In this document: positions 18,820 through 27,680 of the stretch, piece after piece | How positions within the stretch are numbered: the stretch's first letter is position 1 | Layout: each line of letters begins with the position of its first letter | NCBI RefSeq assembly: GCF_014200675.1 | Contig: NZ_JACHCI010000004.1 | Coordinates: forward strand, 124,001 to 188,000 | Direction of reading: 5' to 3' | DNA: 64,000 bases | Origin: Janthinobacterium saanense | GTDB taxonomy: Bacteria > Pseudomonadota > Gammaproteobacteria > Burkholderiales > Burkholderiaceae_D | Position numbers and translations under genes: made by a program | Notes under the pieces: generated by a model | Databases searched by the model: none | What the model was told of the DNA's origin: nothing | Seen by the model: only the letters and a program-made list of their open reading frames with translations

Positions 18820-19653
18820 ATGAATCTTCAGTTATTGCAAACCCGTTTAGGCTATACGTTCCAGGATGCTGGCCTGTTGCAGCAAGCCTTGACGCATCGT
18901 AGCCACAGCAGTTTGCATAACGAGCGGCTGGAATTTCTCGGCGACTCGATCCTGAACTGCGTGGTCGCTTCCATTTTGTACGAGCGCTTCAAGGCGATCG
19001 ACGAGGGCGACCTGTCACGCCTGCGCGCCAATCTGGTGAAGCAGCAATCGCTGTATGAAATCGCGCAAAAGCTCGAATTGTCGCAATTTTTGCGCCTGGG
19101 CGAAGGCGAGCTGAAGTCGGGCGGTTTCCGCCGTCCGTCGATCCTGGCCGATACCCTGGAAGCCTTGCTGGGTGCGATTTTCCTCGACACGGGTTTCGAT
19201 GCGGCGCGCGATGTGATACGCGCCTTCTACATTCCCATCCTCGATACGGTCGACCCGCAAACCCTCGGCAAGGACGCCAAGACCCTGCTGCAGGAATTTC
19301 TTCAAAGCAAGAAAATCTCGCTGCCACAATACAATGTGGTGGCCACCCACGGCGCCGCCCACAGCCAGGAATTCGAGATCGAATGCCTGGTGCCAAAATT
19401 GAATATCCAGGTCTACGGCCGTGGCGGAAGCCGCCGCGCCGGTGAGCAAGCCGCCGCCAAACTGGCGCTGGACGTGGCCGAGCAGGCACTGCTGAAGTCG
19501 CCTGCCGCCAGCCGCAAGCCCAAACCGCGCGCCGCCCAGCTCAAGCTGGCCGGCATAGCCACCATCCAGAGCGATGACGGCGCCACTGCTGCAGCCTCTG
19601 CTGCTCCAGCCGCGCCCGCCGTTGCCGCTCACACTAAACAGAATCGACACTAG
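18820..19653 (+). CDS. rnc: ribonuclease III
   Basis: A 277-residue double-strand-specific endoribonuclease. The signature ERLEFLGDS is at residues 35-43, with the second metal-binding region [14 protein letters not shown] double-stranded-RNA-binding domain follows at about residues 155-225. The last 50 residues are an Ala/Pro/Lys-rich extension not needed by the E. coli enzyme (226 residues). era starts one base after the TAG, so the two are tightly coupled. Confidence 0.96.
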   Translation: MNLQLLQTRLGYTFQDAGLLQQALTHRSHSSLHNERLEFLGDSILNCVVASILYERFKAIDEGDLSRLRANLVKQQSLYEIAQKLELSQFLRLGEGELKSGGFRRPSILADTLEALLGAIFLDTGFDAARDVIRAFYIPILDTVDPQTLGKDAKTLLQEFLQSKKISLPQYNVVATHGAAHSQEFEIECLVPKLNIQVYGRGGSRRAGEQAAAKLALDVAEQALLKSPAASRKPKPRAAQLKLAGIATIQSDDGATAAASAAPAAPAVAAHTKQNRH

Positions 19654-19654
19654 C

Positions 19655-20557
19655 ATGACAGCCACTTTAATGCCCGACAACTTCCGCTGTGGCTATATCG
19701 CCATCGTGGGCCGCCCCAACGTGGGCAAATCGACCCTGATGAACGTGCTGATCGGCGCGAAGGTCAGCATCACTTCGCGCAAGGCGCAAACCACGCGCCA
19801 CCGCATCACCGGCATCCAGACCTTGCCTGACGCCCAGTTCATCTACGTCGATACGCCAGGTTTCCAGACGCGCCATTCGAACGCGCTGAACAAGACGCTC
19901 AACAAGACCGTCACCAACACCCTGATTTCCTCGGACCTGATCCTGTACGTGATCGAGGCGGGCACGTTTGGCCCGGCCGACCAGCAAGTGATGGATCTGC
20001 TGCCGAAAGAAGTGCCTTGCATCCTGGTCATCAATAAATCGGACCGCGTCAAGGACAAGGCCGTGCTGCTGCCGTTCGCACAAAAAGTGGCCGCCATGCG
20101 CGACTTCGCCGCCATCGTGCCCGTCTCGGCCAAGCTGCATTTCCAGCTGGAAGGCTTACAGAATGAAATCAAGCGCTTCCTGCCAGAGAATCAACCGATC
20201 TTCGGACCGGACGATATCACCGACCGCAGCGAGAAATTCCTCGCCTCGGAAATCGTGCGCGAAAAACTGTTCCGCTTCGTCGGCGACGAACTGCCTTACA
20301 CCAGCACCGTGCTGATCGAGAAATTCGAGCAGGAAGGCGATCTGCGCCGCGTGTTCGCCGCCATCCTGGTCGAGCGCGATACGCACAAATCTATGATCAT
20401 CGGCAACAAGGGCGCGCGCCTGAAAGATGTCTCCACCCAGGCCCGCCTGGACATGGAAAAACTGTTCGGCGGCCCCGTGTACCTGGAAATCTGGGTCAAG
20501 GTCAAATCGGGCTGGGCCGACAACGAGGCGGGCTTGCGCGCCTACGGCTACGAGTAA
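19655..20557 (+). CDS. era: GTPase Era
   Basis: A 300-residue ribosome-assembly GTPase. G1 is GRPNVGKST at residues 19-27, G3 is DTPGF, and G4 is NKSD. The C-terminal KH domain contains [11 protein letters not shown] and ends with GLRAYGYE, the usual terminus. Era binds the 3' end of 16S rRNA during 30S maturation. The ATG at 19655 follows the rnc stop by one base; the frame is open upstream inside rnc. Confidence 0.97.
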   Translation: MTATLMPDNFRCGYIAIVGRPNVGKSTLMNVLIGAKVSITSRKAQTTRHRITGIQTLPDAQFIYVDTPGFQTRHSNALNKTLNKTVTNTLISSDLILYVIEAGTFGPADQQVMDLLPKEVPCILVINKSDRVKDKAVLLPFAQKVAAMRDFAAIVPVSAKLHFQLEGLQNEIKRFLPENQPIFGPDDITDRSEKFLASEIVREKLFRFVGDELPYTSTVLIEKFEQEGDLRRVFAAILVERDTHKSMIIGNKGARLKDVSTQARLDMEKLFGGPVYLEIWVKVKSGWADNEAGLRAYGYE

Positions 20558-20585
20558 TCTGCACTCCGGGGGCGACGCCAGACGC

Positions 20586-21443
20586 ATGAGCATGAGCACC
20601 ACCACGCCAGCGCAGCCTGATACCGCGCCAGCCCTCCTCGTCACACCTGTGCCGGTGGCCAGTACGCCACCGGCCACACTTTCTGCACCTGCTGCACCTG
20701 TTGCTCCCCGCCGCAGCCGTCCGCCTCAGCGCGACGGCAAGGTCACTGGCCAGCCAGCTTTTGTGCTGCACAGCTATCCCCATAAAGAAACCAGCCTCAT
20801 CGTCGACGTATTTACGCGCGACTATGGCCGCATTGCGCTCGTTGCCAAGGGCGCCAAGCGGCCCCATTCGCAGCTGCGCGGCGTGCTGCAAACCTTCCAG
20901 CCGCTGCAAGCGGGCTGGACGGGCAAGTCCGAGCTGCGCATCCTGACGGGCGCCGAGTGGGTGGGTGGCATGTTGCCGCTGGAAAAGACCGCCTTGCTGT
21001 GCGGTTTTTACCTGAACGAATTGCTGGTCAAACTGCTGGCACGCGATGACGCCCACCCCGTCCTGTTCGACCACTACGTTGCCACCTTGAATCAACTGGC
21101 GCACAATGAGCCGGCGCCCATCGTGCTGCGCAAGTTCGAGCGCGCCTTGCTCAAGGAAACCGGCGTGGCGGCGGATTTGACGCGTTGTACGGGCACGCGC
21201 CAGGCCGTCGAAACGGGCCAGGTGTACGTGGTCGACCCGGAGCGCGGACCGCGTCCCGCACGCGCCAGCGACGCCTGGCCTAAAATCACGGGCAAGACCT
21301 TGCTCGACATGGAGAGCGAAGACTATGGCGATGCCGCCACGCAAGCGCAAAGCAAGTTGCTGATGCGTTTTTTGCTGGCCCATCAACTGGGTGGCGCGAC
21401 CTTGAATACGCGCCAGATACTGATCGATTTAATGCAGCTGTAG
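20586..21443 (+). CDS. recO: DNA repair protein RecO
   Basis: A 285-residue protein that helps load RecA with RecR. The OB-fold starts near residue 50 with [20 protein letters not shown], followed by [11 protein letters not shown] and the helical domain beginning [15 protein letters not shown]. The first 48 residues are a Pro/Thr/Ala-rich leader absent from most RecO proteins. Cysteines of a zinc site are mostly lacking (one Cys near RCTG). The gene follows era by 28 bases. Confidence 0.93.
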   Translation: MSMSTTTPAQPDTAPALLVTPVPVASTPPATLSAPAAPVAPRRSRPPQRDGKVTGQPAFVLHSYPHKETSLIVDVFTRDYGRIALVAKGAKRPHSQLRGVLQTFQPLQAGWTGKSELRILTGAEWVGGMLPLEKTALLCGFYLNELLVKLLARDDAHPVLFDHYVATLNQLAHNEPAPIVLRKFERALLKETGVAADLTRCTGTRQAVETGQVYVVDPERGPRPARASDAWPKITGKTLLDMESEDYGDAATQAQSKLLMRFLLAHQLGGATLNTRQILIDLMQL

Positions 21444-21481
21444 TTGCCGAGTAACTGCAGCATTTTTACGGATACCACCTC

Positions 21482-22243
21482 ATGAGTTTCTTGCAGCCTT
21501 CTGGCCCCGTCATCGACCTGGGCGTCAATATCGACCACGTGGCCACCCTACGCAATGCGCGCGGCACGCAATACCCTGATCCTATCCGCGCAGCCTTGCT
21601 GGCCGAGCAGGCTGGCGCCGACGCCATTACCCTGCATTTGCGCGAAGACCGCCGCCACATCAAGGATGCCGACGTGATCGCCATCGCGCCGCAATTGATC
21701 ACGCGCATGAACCTGGAAGCGGCCGTTACCCAGGAAATGGTCGATTTTGCCTGCCGCATCAAGCCTGCCGATGTATGTCTGGTGCCTGAAAAACGCACCG
21801 AAGTGACCACCGAAGGCGGCCTGGACGTGGTGCGCTATTTCAAGGAAGTGCAGGCTGCCGTGCAGCAGCTGCAAGGCGAGGGCATCCGCGTGAGCCTGTT
21901 CATCGATGCCGACGAGCAGCAAATCGCCGCCGCCGCCGAGCTCGGTGCGCCCGTGATCGAGCTGCACACGGGCCGCTATGCCGATACGGCAGGCGCCGCG
22001 CAATTGGCGGAACTCGAGCGCATCAAGGCGGGCGTGCTGTTTGGCGTGGGCCGCGGCTTGAAAGTCAATGCCGGCCACGGCTTGCATTACAGCAATGTGC
22101 AGGCGATAGCCGCCATCCCCGATATCGCTGAACTGAACATCGGCCACGCGATTGTCGCCCACGCCGTGTTTGTCGGCTGGGAAAACGCCGTGCGCGAAAT
22201 GAAGGCCATCATGGTGGCCACGCGCCTGGGCAGTAAAACCTGA
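21482..22243 (+). CDS. pdxJ: pyridoxine 5'-phosphate synthase
   Basis: A 253-residue TIM-barrel enzyme that condenses 1-deoxyxylulose-5-phosphate with 3-amino-2-oxopropyl phosphate, the last step of de novo vitamin B6 synthesis. Signatures are [37 protein letters not shown], and HTGRYA. The order recO-pdxJ-acpS is highly conserved in proteobacteria. acpS starts 13 bases later. Confidence 0.97.
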   Translation: MSFLQPSGPVIDLGVNIDHVATLRNARGTQYPDPIRAALLAEQAGADAITLHLREDRRHIKDADVIAIAPQLITRMNLEAAVTQEMVDFACRIKPADVCLVPEKRTEVTTEGGLDVVRYFKEVQAAVQQLQGEGIRVSLFIDADEQQIAAAAELGAPVIELHTGRYADTAGAAQLAELERIKAGVLFGVGRGLKVNAGHGLHYSNVQAIAAIPDIAELNIGHAIVAHAVFVGWENAVREMKAIMVATRLGSKT

Positions 22244-22256
22244 GGAGAAGGGCGTC

Positions 22257-22652
22257 ATGATCTACGGCATCGGTACTGATATTTGCAAGATCCCCCGCAT
22301 CGAGGCAGCGCTGCTGCGCCACGGCGAGCGTTTCGCAAAAAAAATCCTGGGGCCGCAGGAGCTGGAGAAATTCCGCGCCCGCAGCGCCAAGAACGCCGTG
22401 CGCGGCGTGCGCTTCCTGGCGACCCGTTTTGCGGCCAAGGAAGCGTTTTCCAAGGCCATCGGCCTGGGCCTGCGCATGCCGATGACCTGGCCCGCCGCAC
22501 AAATGCTGAACCACCCCAGCGGCAAGCCGATGATCGTCTGCAGCGGCGTGCTGGCCGAATTCATGGAAAAAAACCGCCTGAGCGCGCAAGTGACGATCAG
22601 CGACGAAGAAGAATATGCCGTCGCCTTCGTGATCGTGGAACAAGCCCCGTAA
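22257..22652 (+). CDS. acpS: holo-[acyl-carrier-protein] synthase
   Basis: A 131-residue phosphopantetheinyl transferase that activates AcpP (encoded at 10334). The metal-binding Asp8 is in [12 protein letters not shown] and the Glu is in [12 protein letters not shown]. Length is normal. GAGGAGAAGG just before the ATG provides the ribosome-binding site. uvrC follows after nine bases; in many relatives nagZ sits here instead. Confidence 0.96.
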   Translation: MIYGIGTDICKIPRIEAALLRHGERFAKKILGPQELEKFRARSAKNAVRGVRFLATRFAAKEAFSKAIGLGLRMPMTWPAAQMLNHPSGKPMIVCSGVLAEFMEKNRLSAQVTISDEEEYAVAFVIVEQAP

Positions 22653-22661
22653 AAGTACGCT

Positions 22662-24524
22662 ATGACCGAAGCAGTTCCTGAAATTCCAGACCCGCGCGCG
22701 CTCGTGCTGGCCACCGTCGCCAAGCTGCCGAACTTGCCTGGCGTGTACCGCTATTTCGACGCGGCCGACAAGGTCTTGTACGTGGGCAAGGCGCGCGACC
22801 TGAAAAAGCGCGTCTCCAGCTATTTCCAGAAAAACCTGGCCAGCCCGCGCATCGCCATGATGGTCGAGCGCATCGCGCGGCTGGAAACCACGGTCACGCA
22901 TAGCGAGGCGGAAGCCTTGATCCTGGAAAACAACCTGATCAAGGCGCTGCAGCCGCGCTACAACATTTTGTTTCGCGACGACAAGTCTTACCCTTATCTG
23001 AAGATCACCGGTGGCGAGGCGCCGCGCATGGTGTATTACCGGGGCGCGGTAGACAAGAAAAACCAGTATTTCGGGCCGTTTCCCAGTTCCTGGGCCGTCA
23101 AGGAATCGATGCAGATACTGCAAAAGGTGTTTCTTATCCGCACTTGCGAAGACAGCGTGTATGCCAACCGCACGCGGCCGTGTTTGCTGCATCAGATCGG
23201 CCGCTGCAGCGCGCCCTGCGTGGACCTGATCAGCAAGGAAGATTACAAGCTCGACGTGGAAAACGCGGCGCGCTTCCTGCGCGGGCGCCAGAGCGAAGTG
23301 ATGGCTGACCTGGAGCAAAAGATGCACGCCTACGCGGCCGACCTGAAATTCGAACAGGCGGTGGTGGTGCGCAACCAGATCACTTCGCTGTCGCGCGTGT
23401 TGCACCAGCAAAGCATGGAAACCACGGGTGACGCCGATGTCGACATCATCGCTGTGCTGTTGCAGGGCGGGCGCGCCTGCGTCAACCTGGCCATGGTGCG
23501 CGGCGGACGCCATCTGGGCGACCGCGCCTACTTCCCCAGCCAGCTGAACGATGCGGCGGCGATCGCGGAAGAGCCGCTCGAAGTGGAAGTGCTGAGCGCC
23601 TTTTTGGCCCAGCATTACACGGAAAAATTCATCCCGGGCACCTTGATTTTGAATATCGAATTCGACCAGCCGGCGCTGATGGTGGCCTTGATGGAGCAAT
23701 GCGGCCACCGCATCAACCTGGTGTTCCAGCCGCAGGGCCAGCGCCGCCAGTGGCTGGAGATGGCGCAGAAGGGCGCCGAGATTTCGCTGGCGCGGCTGTT
23801 GTCCGAACAGGGTTCCCAGCAGTCGCGCACGCGCGCGCTGGCCGAAGCCTTGCGCCTGGAAAACGAGGACCTCGACAGCCTGCGCGTGGAGTGTTTCGAC
23901 ATCAGCCACACGCAGGGCGAGGCGACCCAGGCGTCCTGCGTGGTATTCCACCACCACGCCATGCAAAATGGCGAATACCGCCGCTACAACATCAACGACA
24001 TCACGCCCGGCGATGATTACGCGGCCATGCGCCAGGTGCTGATGCGCCGTTATGAAAAGGTTGCCAATGGCGACGGCGTGATGCCCGACGTGGTGCTGAT
24101 CGACGGCGGCAAGGGCCAGATTGAAATGGCGCGCCAGGTGTTTGCCGAACTGGGACTCGATATCAGCTTGATTGTCGGTGTGGCCAAGGGCGAGGGCCGT
24201 CGCGTGGGCCTGGAAACGCTGCTGTTTGTCGATGGCCGCGCGGCCCAGGAGCTGGGCAAGGAATCGGCCGCGCTGATGCTGATCGCGCAAATCCGCGACG
24301 AGGCGCACCGCTTTGCGATTACCGGCATGCGCGCCAAACGGGCCAAGACGCGCCAGACTTCACGCCTGGAAGAGATCGAAGGCATAGGCGCCAAGCGCCG
24401 CCAGAAACTGCTGTCGCGCTTTGGTGGTTTGCGCGGCGTGGTCGACGCCAGTGTCGAGGATTTGATGTCGGTGGAAGGCATTTCGACACAGCTTGCGGAA
24501 GAGATTTACAGGCAGTTGCATTAA
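22662..24524 (+). CDS. uvrC: excinuclease ABC subunit C
   Basis: A 620-residue nuclease that makes both incisions in nucleotide excision repair. The N-terminal GIY-YIG domain has GVYRYFD and [22 protein letters not shown] motif follows around residue 205-240, then the RNase H-like domain with the acidic DGGKGQ motif, and two C-terminal helix-hairpin-helix motifs ([13 protein letters not shown]). Downstream pgsA and tRNA-Gly/Cys reproduce the E. coli order uvrC-pgsA-glyW-cysT. Confidence 0.97.
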   Translation: MTEAVPEIPDPRALVLATVAKLPNLPGVYRYFDAADKVLYVGKARDLKKRVSSYFQKNLASPRIAMMVERIARLETTVTHSEAEALILENNLIKALQPRYNILFRDDKSYPYLKITGGEAPRMVYYRGAVDKKNQYFGPFPSSWAVKESMQILQKVFLIRTCEDSVYANRTRPCLLHQIGRCSAPCVDLISKEDYKLDVENAARFLRGRQSEVMADLEQKMHAYAADLKFEQAVVVRNQITSLSRVLHQQSMETTGDADVDIIAVLLQGGRACVNLAMVRGGRHLGDRAYFPSQLNDAAAIAEEPLEVEVLSAFLAQHYTEKFIPGTLILNIEFDQPALMVALMEQCGHRINLVFQPQGQRRQWLEMAQKGAEISLARLLSEQGSQQSRTRALAEALRLENEDLDSLRVECFDISHTQGEATQASCVVFHHHAMQNGEYRRYNINDITPGDDYAAMRQVLMRRYEKVANGDGVMPDVVLIDGGKGQIEMARQVFAELGLDISLIVGVAKGEGRRVGLETLLFVDGRAAQELGKESAALMLIAQIRDEAHRFAITGMRAKRAKTRQTSRLEEIEGIGAKRRQKLLSRFGGLRGVVDASVEDLMSVEGISTQLAEEIYRQLH

Positions 24525-24637
24525 TCAGCGGCAAGCTCGGTCCGGCTGCGCCGCAACCGGACTAGGCTAATACCCGCGCGCCATGTAGACTAGTGGCGCT
24601 TTGTTCACCAATTTATCCGTCGGCCGATTGCTTTCTT

Positions 24638-25219
24638 ATGCCTTTTAATATTCCCATTCTCCTGACCTGGCTGCGCGTGGCCCTGATCCCGCTGGTCGTC
24701 GGCGTGTTTTATCTGCCGTCGTCGATGCTGCTGCATGGCGACCAGAACCTGGTAGCTACCCTGGTCTTCATCGTTGCCGCCATTACGGACTGGTTCGATG
24801 GCTTCCTGGCGCGGCGCTGGAACCAGACTTCGGCCTTCGGCGCCTTCCTCGACCCGGTCGCCGACAAGCTGATGGTGACGGGCGCCTTGCTGATCCTGGT
24901 GCAGCTGGACCGCGTCAGCGCCGTGCTGGCGTTTATCATCATCGGCCGCGAAATCACCATTTCCGCGCTGCGCGAATGGATGGCGCAAATCGGCGCCTCG
25001 AAATCGGTGGCCGTCAGCTCGATCGGCAAGATCAAGACGGCTGCGCAAATGACGGCGATTCCGCTGCTGCTGTACCACGAAGTGATTTTCGGCGCGATCG
25101 ACACCCACGTCTGGGGCGAGCGCCTGCTGTGGATCGCCTGCGTCTTGACCGTCTGGTCGATGTTTTACTACCTGCGCCTGGCCTGGCCCTTGATCAAGGA
25201 AAAGGCCGGCAATCTGTAA
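24638..25219 (+). CDS. pgsA: CDP-diacylglycerol--glycerol-3-phosphate 3-phosphatidyltransferase
   Basis: A 193-residue integral membrane enzyme that makes phosphatidylglycerophosphate. The CDP-alcohol phosphotransferase motif is intact: DWFDGFLARRW followed by GAFLDPVADK, with the four spaced aspartates. Four to six hydrophobic helices are visible. MPFNIPILLTWLRV is the family N-terminus and fixes the ATG at 24638; the frame opens 15 codons earlier. Confidence 0.96.
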   Translation: MPFNIPILLTWLRVALIPLVVGVFYLPSSMLLHGDQNLVATLVFIVAAITDWFDGFLARRWNQTSAFGAFLDPVADKLMVTGALLILVQLDRVSAVLAFIIIGREITISALREWMAQIGASKSVAVSSIGKIKTAAQMTAIPLLLYHEVIFGAIDTHVWGERLLWIACVLTVWSMFYYLRLAWPLIKEKAGNL

Positions 25220-25290
25220 GCGGATGACAGCGCCGCTTCATAGGGAAGAGGGGCGGTTTGAAACTTTATAAACGTTAATCATTTATACCG

Positions 25291-25318
25291 TTGACAGCCC
25301 CTGTAATTACTCTATAAT
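25291..25318 (+). promoter_or_regulatory. consensus sigma-70 promoter of the tRNA-Gly array
   Basis: TTGACA (25291-25296), a 16-base spacer and a perfect TATAAT (25313-25318) lie 20 bases before the first tRNA-Gly. This is the best-matching promoter in the window and suits a stable RNA operon. Confidence 0.85.
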
Positions 25319-25338
25319 GCTGGCCTGTTGTTGATGAC

Positions 25339-25414
25339 GCGGGAGTAGCTCAGTTGGTAGAGCGCAACCTTGCCAAGGTTGAGGTCGAGAGTTCGAGACT
25401 CTTCTCCCGCTCCA
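25339..25414 (+). tRNA. tRNA-Gly (GCC), copy 1
   Basis: 76 bases with encoded CCA. Acceptor arms GCGGGAG and CTCCCGC pair perfectly, the anticodon loop is TTGCCAA, and the T-loop starts TTCGA. It is the first of five copies in one transcript from the promoter at 25291. Confidence 0.98.
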
Positions 25415-25508
25415 GTTTTTCGGAGCTGCGTCAAGGATGGTAAGTTAGCAAGGGTAGCAAAGTAGTACTGGAAGTGCAGCAAGCTTTCTGATAAAATGTT
25501 GTTCCGCT

Positions 25509-25584
25509 GCGGGAGTAGCTCAGTTGGTAGAGCGCAACCTTGCCAAGGTTGAGGTCGAGAGTTCGAGACTCTTCTCCCGCTCCA
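25509..25584 (+). tRNA. tRNA-Gly (GCC), copy 2
   Basis: Identical in sequence to copy 1, 94 bases downstream. The spacer is not clearly related to the later spacers. Confidence 0.98.
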
Positions 25585-25647
25585 GCGTTTGCTGGACATA
25601 GCGTAAAAGTAGTGGCGTAGTCTGTAGTACAAGCAGTAACACTCCAA

Positions 25648-25723
25648 GCGGGAGTAGCTCAGTTGGTAGAGCGCAACCTTGCCAAGGTTGAGGTCGAGAG
25701 TTCGAGACTCTTCTCCCGCTCCA
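25648..25723 (+). tRNA. tRNA-Gly (GCC), copy 3
   Basis: Identical to copy 1. The spacer after it begins AGAATTCAAGCGGCAAGTTC and is repeated, with small changes, after copies 4 and 6, showing tandem duplication of gene plus spacer. Confidence 0.98.
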
Positions 25724-25773
25724 AGAATTCAAGCGGCAAGTTCAATAACTTGTTGCAGCAGTAAAGACTCCAT

Positions 25774-25849
25774 GCGGGAGTAGCTCAGTTGGTAGAGCGC
25801 AACCTTGCCAAGGTTGAGGTCGAGAGTTCGAGACTCTTCTCCCGCTCCA
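25774..25849 (+). tRNA. tRNA-Gly (GCC), copy 4
   Basis: Identical to copy 1. It is followed by a 48-base spacer homologous to the spacer after copy 3. Confidence 0.98.
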
Positions 25850-25897
25850 AAATTCAAGCGGCAAGTTCGATAACTTGTTGTGTAGTAAAAGCTCCAT

Positions 25898-25973
25898 GCG
25901 GGAGTAGCTCAGTTGGTAGAGCGCAACCTTGCCAAGGTTGAGGTCGAGAGTTCGAGACTCTTCTCCCGCTCCA
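25898..25973 (+). tRNA. tRNA-Gly (GCC), copy 5
   Basis: Identical to copy 1. It is the last tRNA before the terminator at 25983 and the accessory segment 26.0-30.2 kb. Confidence 0.98.
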
Positions 25974-25982
25974 GATAGTGAC

Positions 25983-26007
25983 AAAAGGACCTTCGGGTCC
26001 TTTTTTC
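25983..26007 (+). terminator. intrinsic terminator of the first tRNA array
   Basis: AAAAGGACC and GGTCCTTTT around a TTCG tetraloop, followed by further Ts, 10 bases after tRNA-Gly copy 5. It is also close to the 3' end of merR on the other strand and could serve both directions. Confidence 0.9.
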
Positions 26008-26039
26008 GTTTCTGGCCTTGCTGGGCGATGCCAGCAGCA

Positions 26040-26438
26040 TCAGTCGTCGATCAGTGCCTGTATCATCGGACAGCCTGCGCCAGGCCCTTCGCTGTCGCAA
26101 CGCGATACCATGGTGGCAAGCGCGCTCTGCATCGCCAGCAGGTCGCTTAATTTGGCCTCTACCATGGCAAGTTTTCTTGCCGCCAGCTCGCGTGTGCTGG
26201 CGCAGGTCTGTGATCCCTCCAGTTTGAGCAAGCTTGCAATTTCATCGAGCGTAAAGCCAAGAAGCTGCGCCCGCTTCACGAAGCGGATCCGCCGCACGTC
26301 TGCGCTGCCATAGGTGCGGTAGCCGCTGTCCGGCCGCGCCGGTTCGTCGATCAGCCCGCTTCGCTGATAGAAGCGGACCGTCTCCACATGCACTGCTGCA
26401 GCCTCGGCCAGGCGGCTGATGGTCATTTTCCCGTTCAT
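26040..26438 (-). CDS. merR: MerR-type mercury-responsive regulator
   Basis: A 132-residue MerR protein. The winged helix opens MTISRLAEAAAVHVETVRFY, followed by a dimerisation helix. Cys79, Cys114 and Cys123 have exactly the spacing of the three Hg(II) ligands of Tn501 MerR (82, 117, 126). The ATG at 26438 is preferred; a second at 26426 is possible and the longer open frame to 26693 has no conserved residues. It is divergent from the GDCCVxC gene, with a MerR-type operator between them. No merT, merP or merA is seen, so this is a reduced mercury-response unit. Confidence 0.9.
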   Translation of the reverse strand: MNGKMTISRLAEAAAVHVETVRFYQRSGLIDEPARPDSGYRTYGSADVRRIRFVKRAQLLGFTLDEIASLLKLEGSQTCASTRELAARKLAMVEAKLSDLLAMQSALATMVSRCDSEGPGAGCPMIQALIDD

Positions 26439-26442
26439 GCAC

Positions 26443-26474
26443 TTGACTCCGTAGATAGGTACGGAGTGTATTCT
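26443..26474 (+). promoter_or_regulatory. MerR-type promoter and operator
   Basis: TTGACT (26443-26448) and TATTCT (26469-26474) are separated by 20 bases, the over-long spacer typical of MerR-activated promoters. A perfect dyad, ACTCCGTA and TACGGAGT (26446-26467), fills the spacer. It reads into the GDCCVxC gene and would also allow merR autoregulation. Confidence 0.85.
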
Positions 26475-26533
26475 ATTCCTGTGTAAAACCAATCGGAGTG
26501 GAGATGACATTCGGAACGAAGAGGGATGACACC

Positions 26534-26758
26534 ATGGCTGACGCCATTCTGGAATCGGTCCTGAGCTGTCCGCACTGCGGACTGAGCAAGCAAGAGACCA
26601 TGCCGACCGACGCCTGCCAGTTTTTTTATGCGTGCACAGCGTGTTCCGCTGTGCTGCGCCCGAAGGCGGGTGATTGCTGCGTCTTTTGCTCATACGGTAC
26701 GGTCAAATGCCCGCCGATTCAGCTGCAGCGCCCCTGCTGTGGGAGAGGTGTCGCCTGA
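26534..26758 (+). CDS. GDCCVxC-domain small cysteine-rich protein
   Basis: A 74-residue protein with eleven cysteines. CPHC (12-15), CTAC (34-37) and the family signature GDCCVFCSYG (residues 47-56) are followed by CPPIQ. This is the GDCCVxC domain family, some members of which have selenocysteine at the third signature position; here the codon is TGC (Cys52). The pattern suggests thiol-based metal (mercury) binding or reduction. The ATG at 26534 has a GAGGG ribosome-binding site; GTG at 26498 and ATG at 26504 are less likely. It is driven by the MerR promoter and seems to be its only target. Its last 69 bases overlap an antisense frame. Confidence 0.85.
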   Translation: MADAILESVLSCPHCGLSKQETMPTDACQFFYACTACSAVLRPKAGDCCVFCSYGTVKCPPIQLQRPCCGRGVA

Positions 26759-27124
26759 GGTGGCGGCCTGCAGCGTATCGAGCCGCGCCCTCAGTTCGCG
26801 CAGCATCGCTTGCTTGACTCGCCCCCGGCATTGCCGTTTTCCCTGTCCAGCTGCGCCATGCGGCTGAAGACGATGCTGCGCATCGCGTCTGCCATCGGGC
26901 AGGGCGGCGTTTGCGGTGCACGTCTTGCCATGGATGCGCCAGCCATTTGCCAGGGTTTTAGACGGCAGGATGCGCATCGTCACGTCATAGGCGTGCTGCG
27001 TTACCGGCAAGCTCCGGTTGACTGCCTTCCTTAAAGCCAGGCCTGGGGGCGCTGATGGGGGCGCGGTGCTGGTGTCGGGCAAGTCGATGGCTGGCGCCAC
27101 GCGCAGCCGCTCGACTCCTGTCAA
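26690..27124 (-). CDS. uncharacterised protein coupled to a BlaI-type repressor
   Basis: A 144-residue frame beginning with TTG in a TTGA overlap with the repressor stop codon, the junction expected for a co-translated partner. In BlaI/MecI pairs this partner is usually an M56 (BlaR1-type) membrane metalloprotease. This protein has no HExxH and no transmembrane helix. It has a Pro/Ala-rich start, a middle TYDVTMRILPSK-like strand (AYDVTMRILPSK) and a C-terminal amphipathic helix, KQAMLRELRARLDTLQ. It may be the degenerate C-terminus of an M56 partner or an unrelated protein. I am unsure it is functional; its end runs antisense into the GDCCVxC gene. Confidence 0.45.
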   Translation of the reverse strand: MTGVERLRVAPAIDLPDTSTAPPSAPPGLALRKAVNRSLPVTQHAYDVTMRILPSKTLANGWRIHGKTCTANAALPDGRRDAQHRLQPHGAAGQGKRQCRGRVKQAMLRELRARLDTLQAATSGDTSPTAGALQLNRRAFDRTV

Positions 27125-27516
27125 GGCGTGTTGCTATCCTGCGGCCAGTCGTGCAGCAATTGCTCCAGCTGCGCCAGTTCCTCTTTATCGACCAGCTTGC
27201 TGCCGGTAAACATATTCACGGGCAAAGGGCTATCCATTTCCATCACGCGCTGGCCAAAATCGCGCGCAAACGCGGCCAGGGTATCGACCTTGTCCAGCAC
27301 CGCGACATACACTTGCACGCCATGCAGTACCGACATGCGCACCGAACCTTTGTCCAGCATGCGTTCCAGGGTCTTGCGCGTCGATGAATACGACCAGCCC
27401 AGTTCCTCGGCGACCTGGTCATGAATTTCGCGCGCGCTCAGCGGCTGCTGGCGCCAGAGCGCTTTCAGTAAACTCAGTTCGGAGACGGAGGGGATGGCGT
27501 GTTCCTGTTGCTTCAT
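27121..27516 (-). CDS. BlaI/MecI/CopY family transcriptional repressor
   Basis: A 131-residue winged-helix repressor. VSELSLLKALWRQQPLSAREI and GWSYSSTRKTLERMLDKG, each read in parts, are the DNA-binding signatures; the C-terminal half provides dimerisation. In such systems a partner protease or copper signal inactivates the repressor. It lies 164 bases downstream of the FecA-like gene but behind its terminator, so it is a separate unit. A GTGAC/GTCAC dyad lies 24-37 bases before its start and could be its own operator. Confidence 0.85.
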   Translation of the reverse strand: MKQQEHAIPSVSELSLLKALWRQQPLSAREIHDQVAEELGWSYSSTRKTLERMLDKGSVRMSVLHGVQVYVAVLDKVDTLAAFARDFGQRVMEMDSPLPVNMFTGSKLVDKEELAQLEQLLHDWPQDSNTP

Positions 27517-27539
27517 AGTATTCCGTATGGGGTAGTTTT

Positions 27540-27553
27540 GTGACTAATGTCAC
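27540..27553. promoter_or_regulatory. candidate BlaI-type operator dyad
   Basis: GTGAC and GTCAC separated by TAAT, just upstream of the repressor start on the minus strand. BlaI-family proteins bind short dyads overlapping their own promoters. The half-site differs from the TACA/TGTA sites of the best known members. Confidence 0.4.
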
Positions 27554-27613
27554 GATTGTGCTACATCGGTCGTGATTGCGTCAAGAAAGGGCAGGCTAAA
27601 TATGTTCAGCCAT

Positions 27614-27653
27614 AAAAAATGGGCTGGTGTGGGCTTGCGCCGCACACCAGCCC
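27614..27653 (-). terminator. intrinsic terminator of the FecA-like gene
   Basis: On the minus strand GGGCTGGTGTG pairs with CACACCAGCCC around an 11-base loop and is followed by A and six Ts. It lies 28 bases after the receptor stop codon. Confidence 0.9.
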
Positions 27654-27680
27654 GCAGACTGGTTTGACTAAAAGACTGGC

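Noticed and set aside
22209..24308. A 699-codon open frame antisense to uvrC
   Set aside because: Shadow of uvrC with compositionally skewed translation; the sense gene has all family motifs.
25339..25973. Regularly spaced identical repeats resembling a CRISPR array
   Set aside because: The repeats are 76-base tRNA-Gly genes with cloverleaf, anticodon and CCA; the spacers are homologous to each other.
26628..27034. Plus-strand frames after the GDCCVxC gene as possible merT/merP remnants
   Set aside because: No Cys-pair membrane helices or GMTCxxC motif are present.
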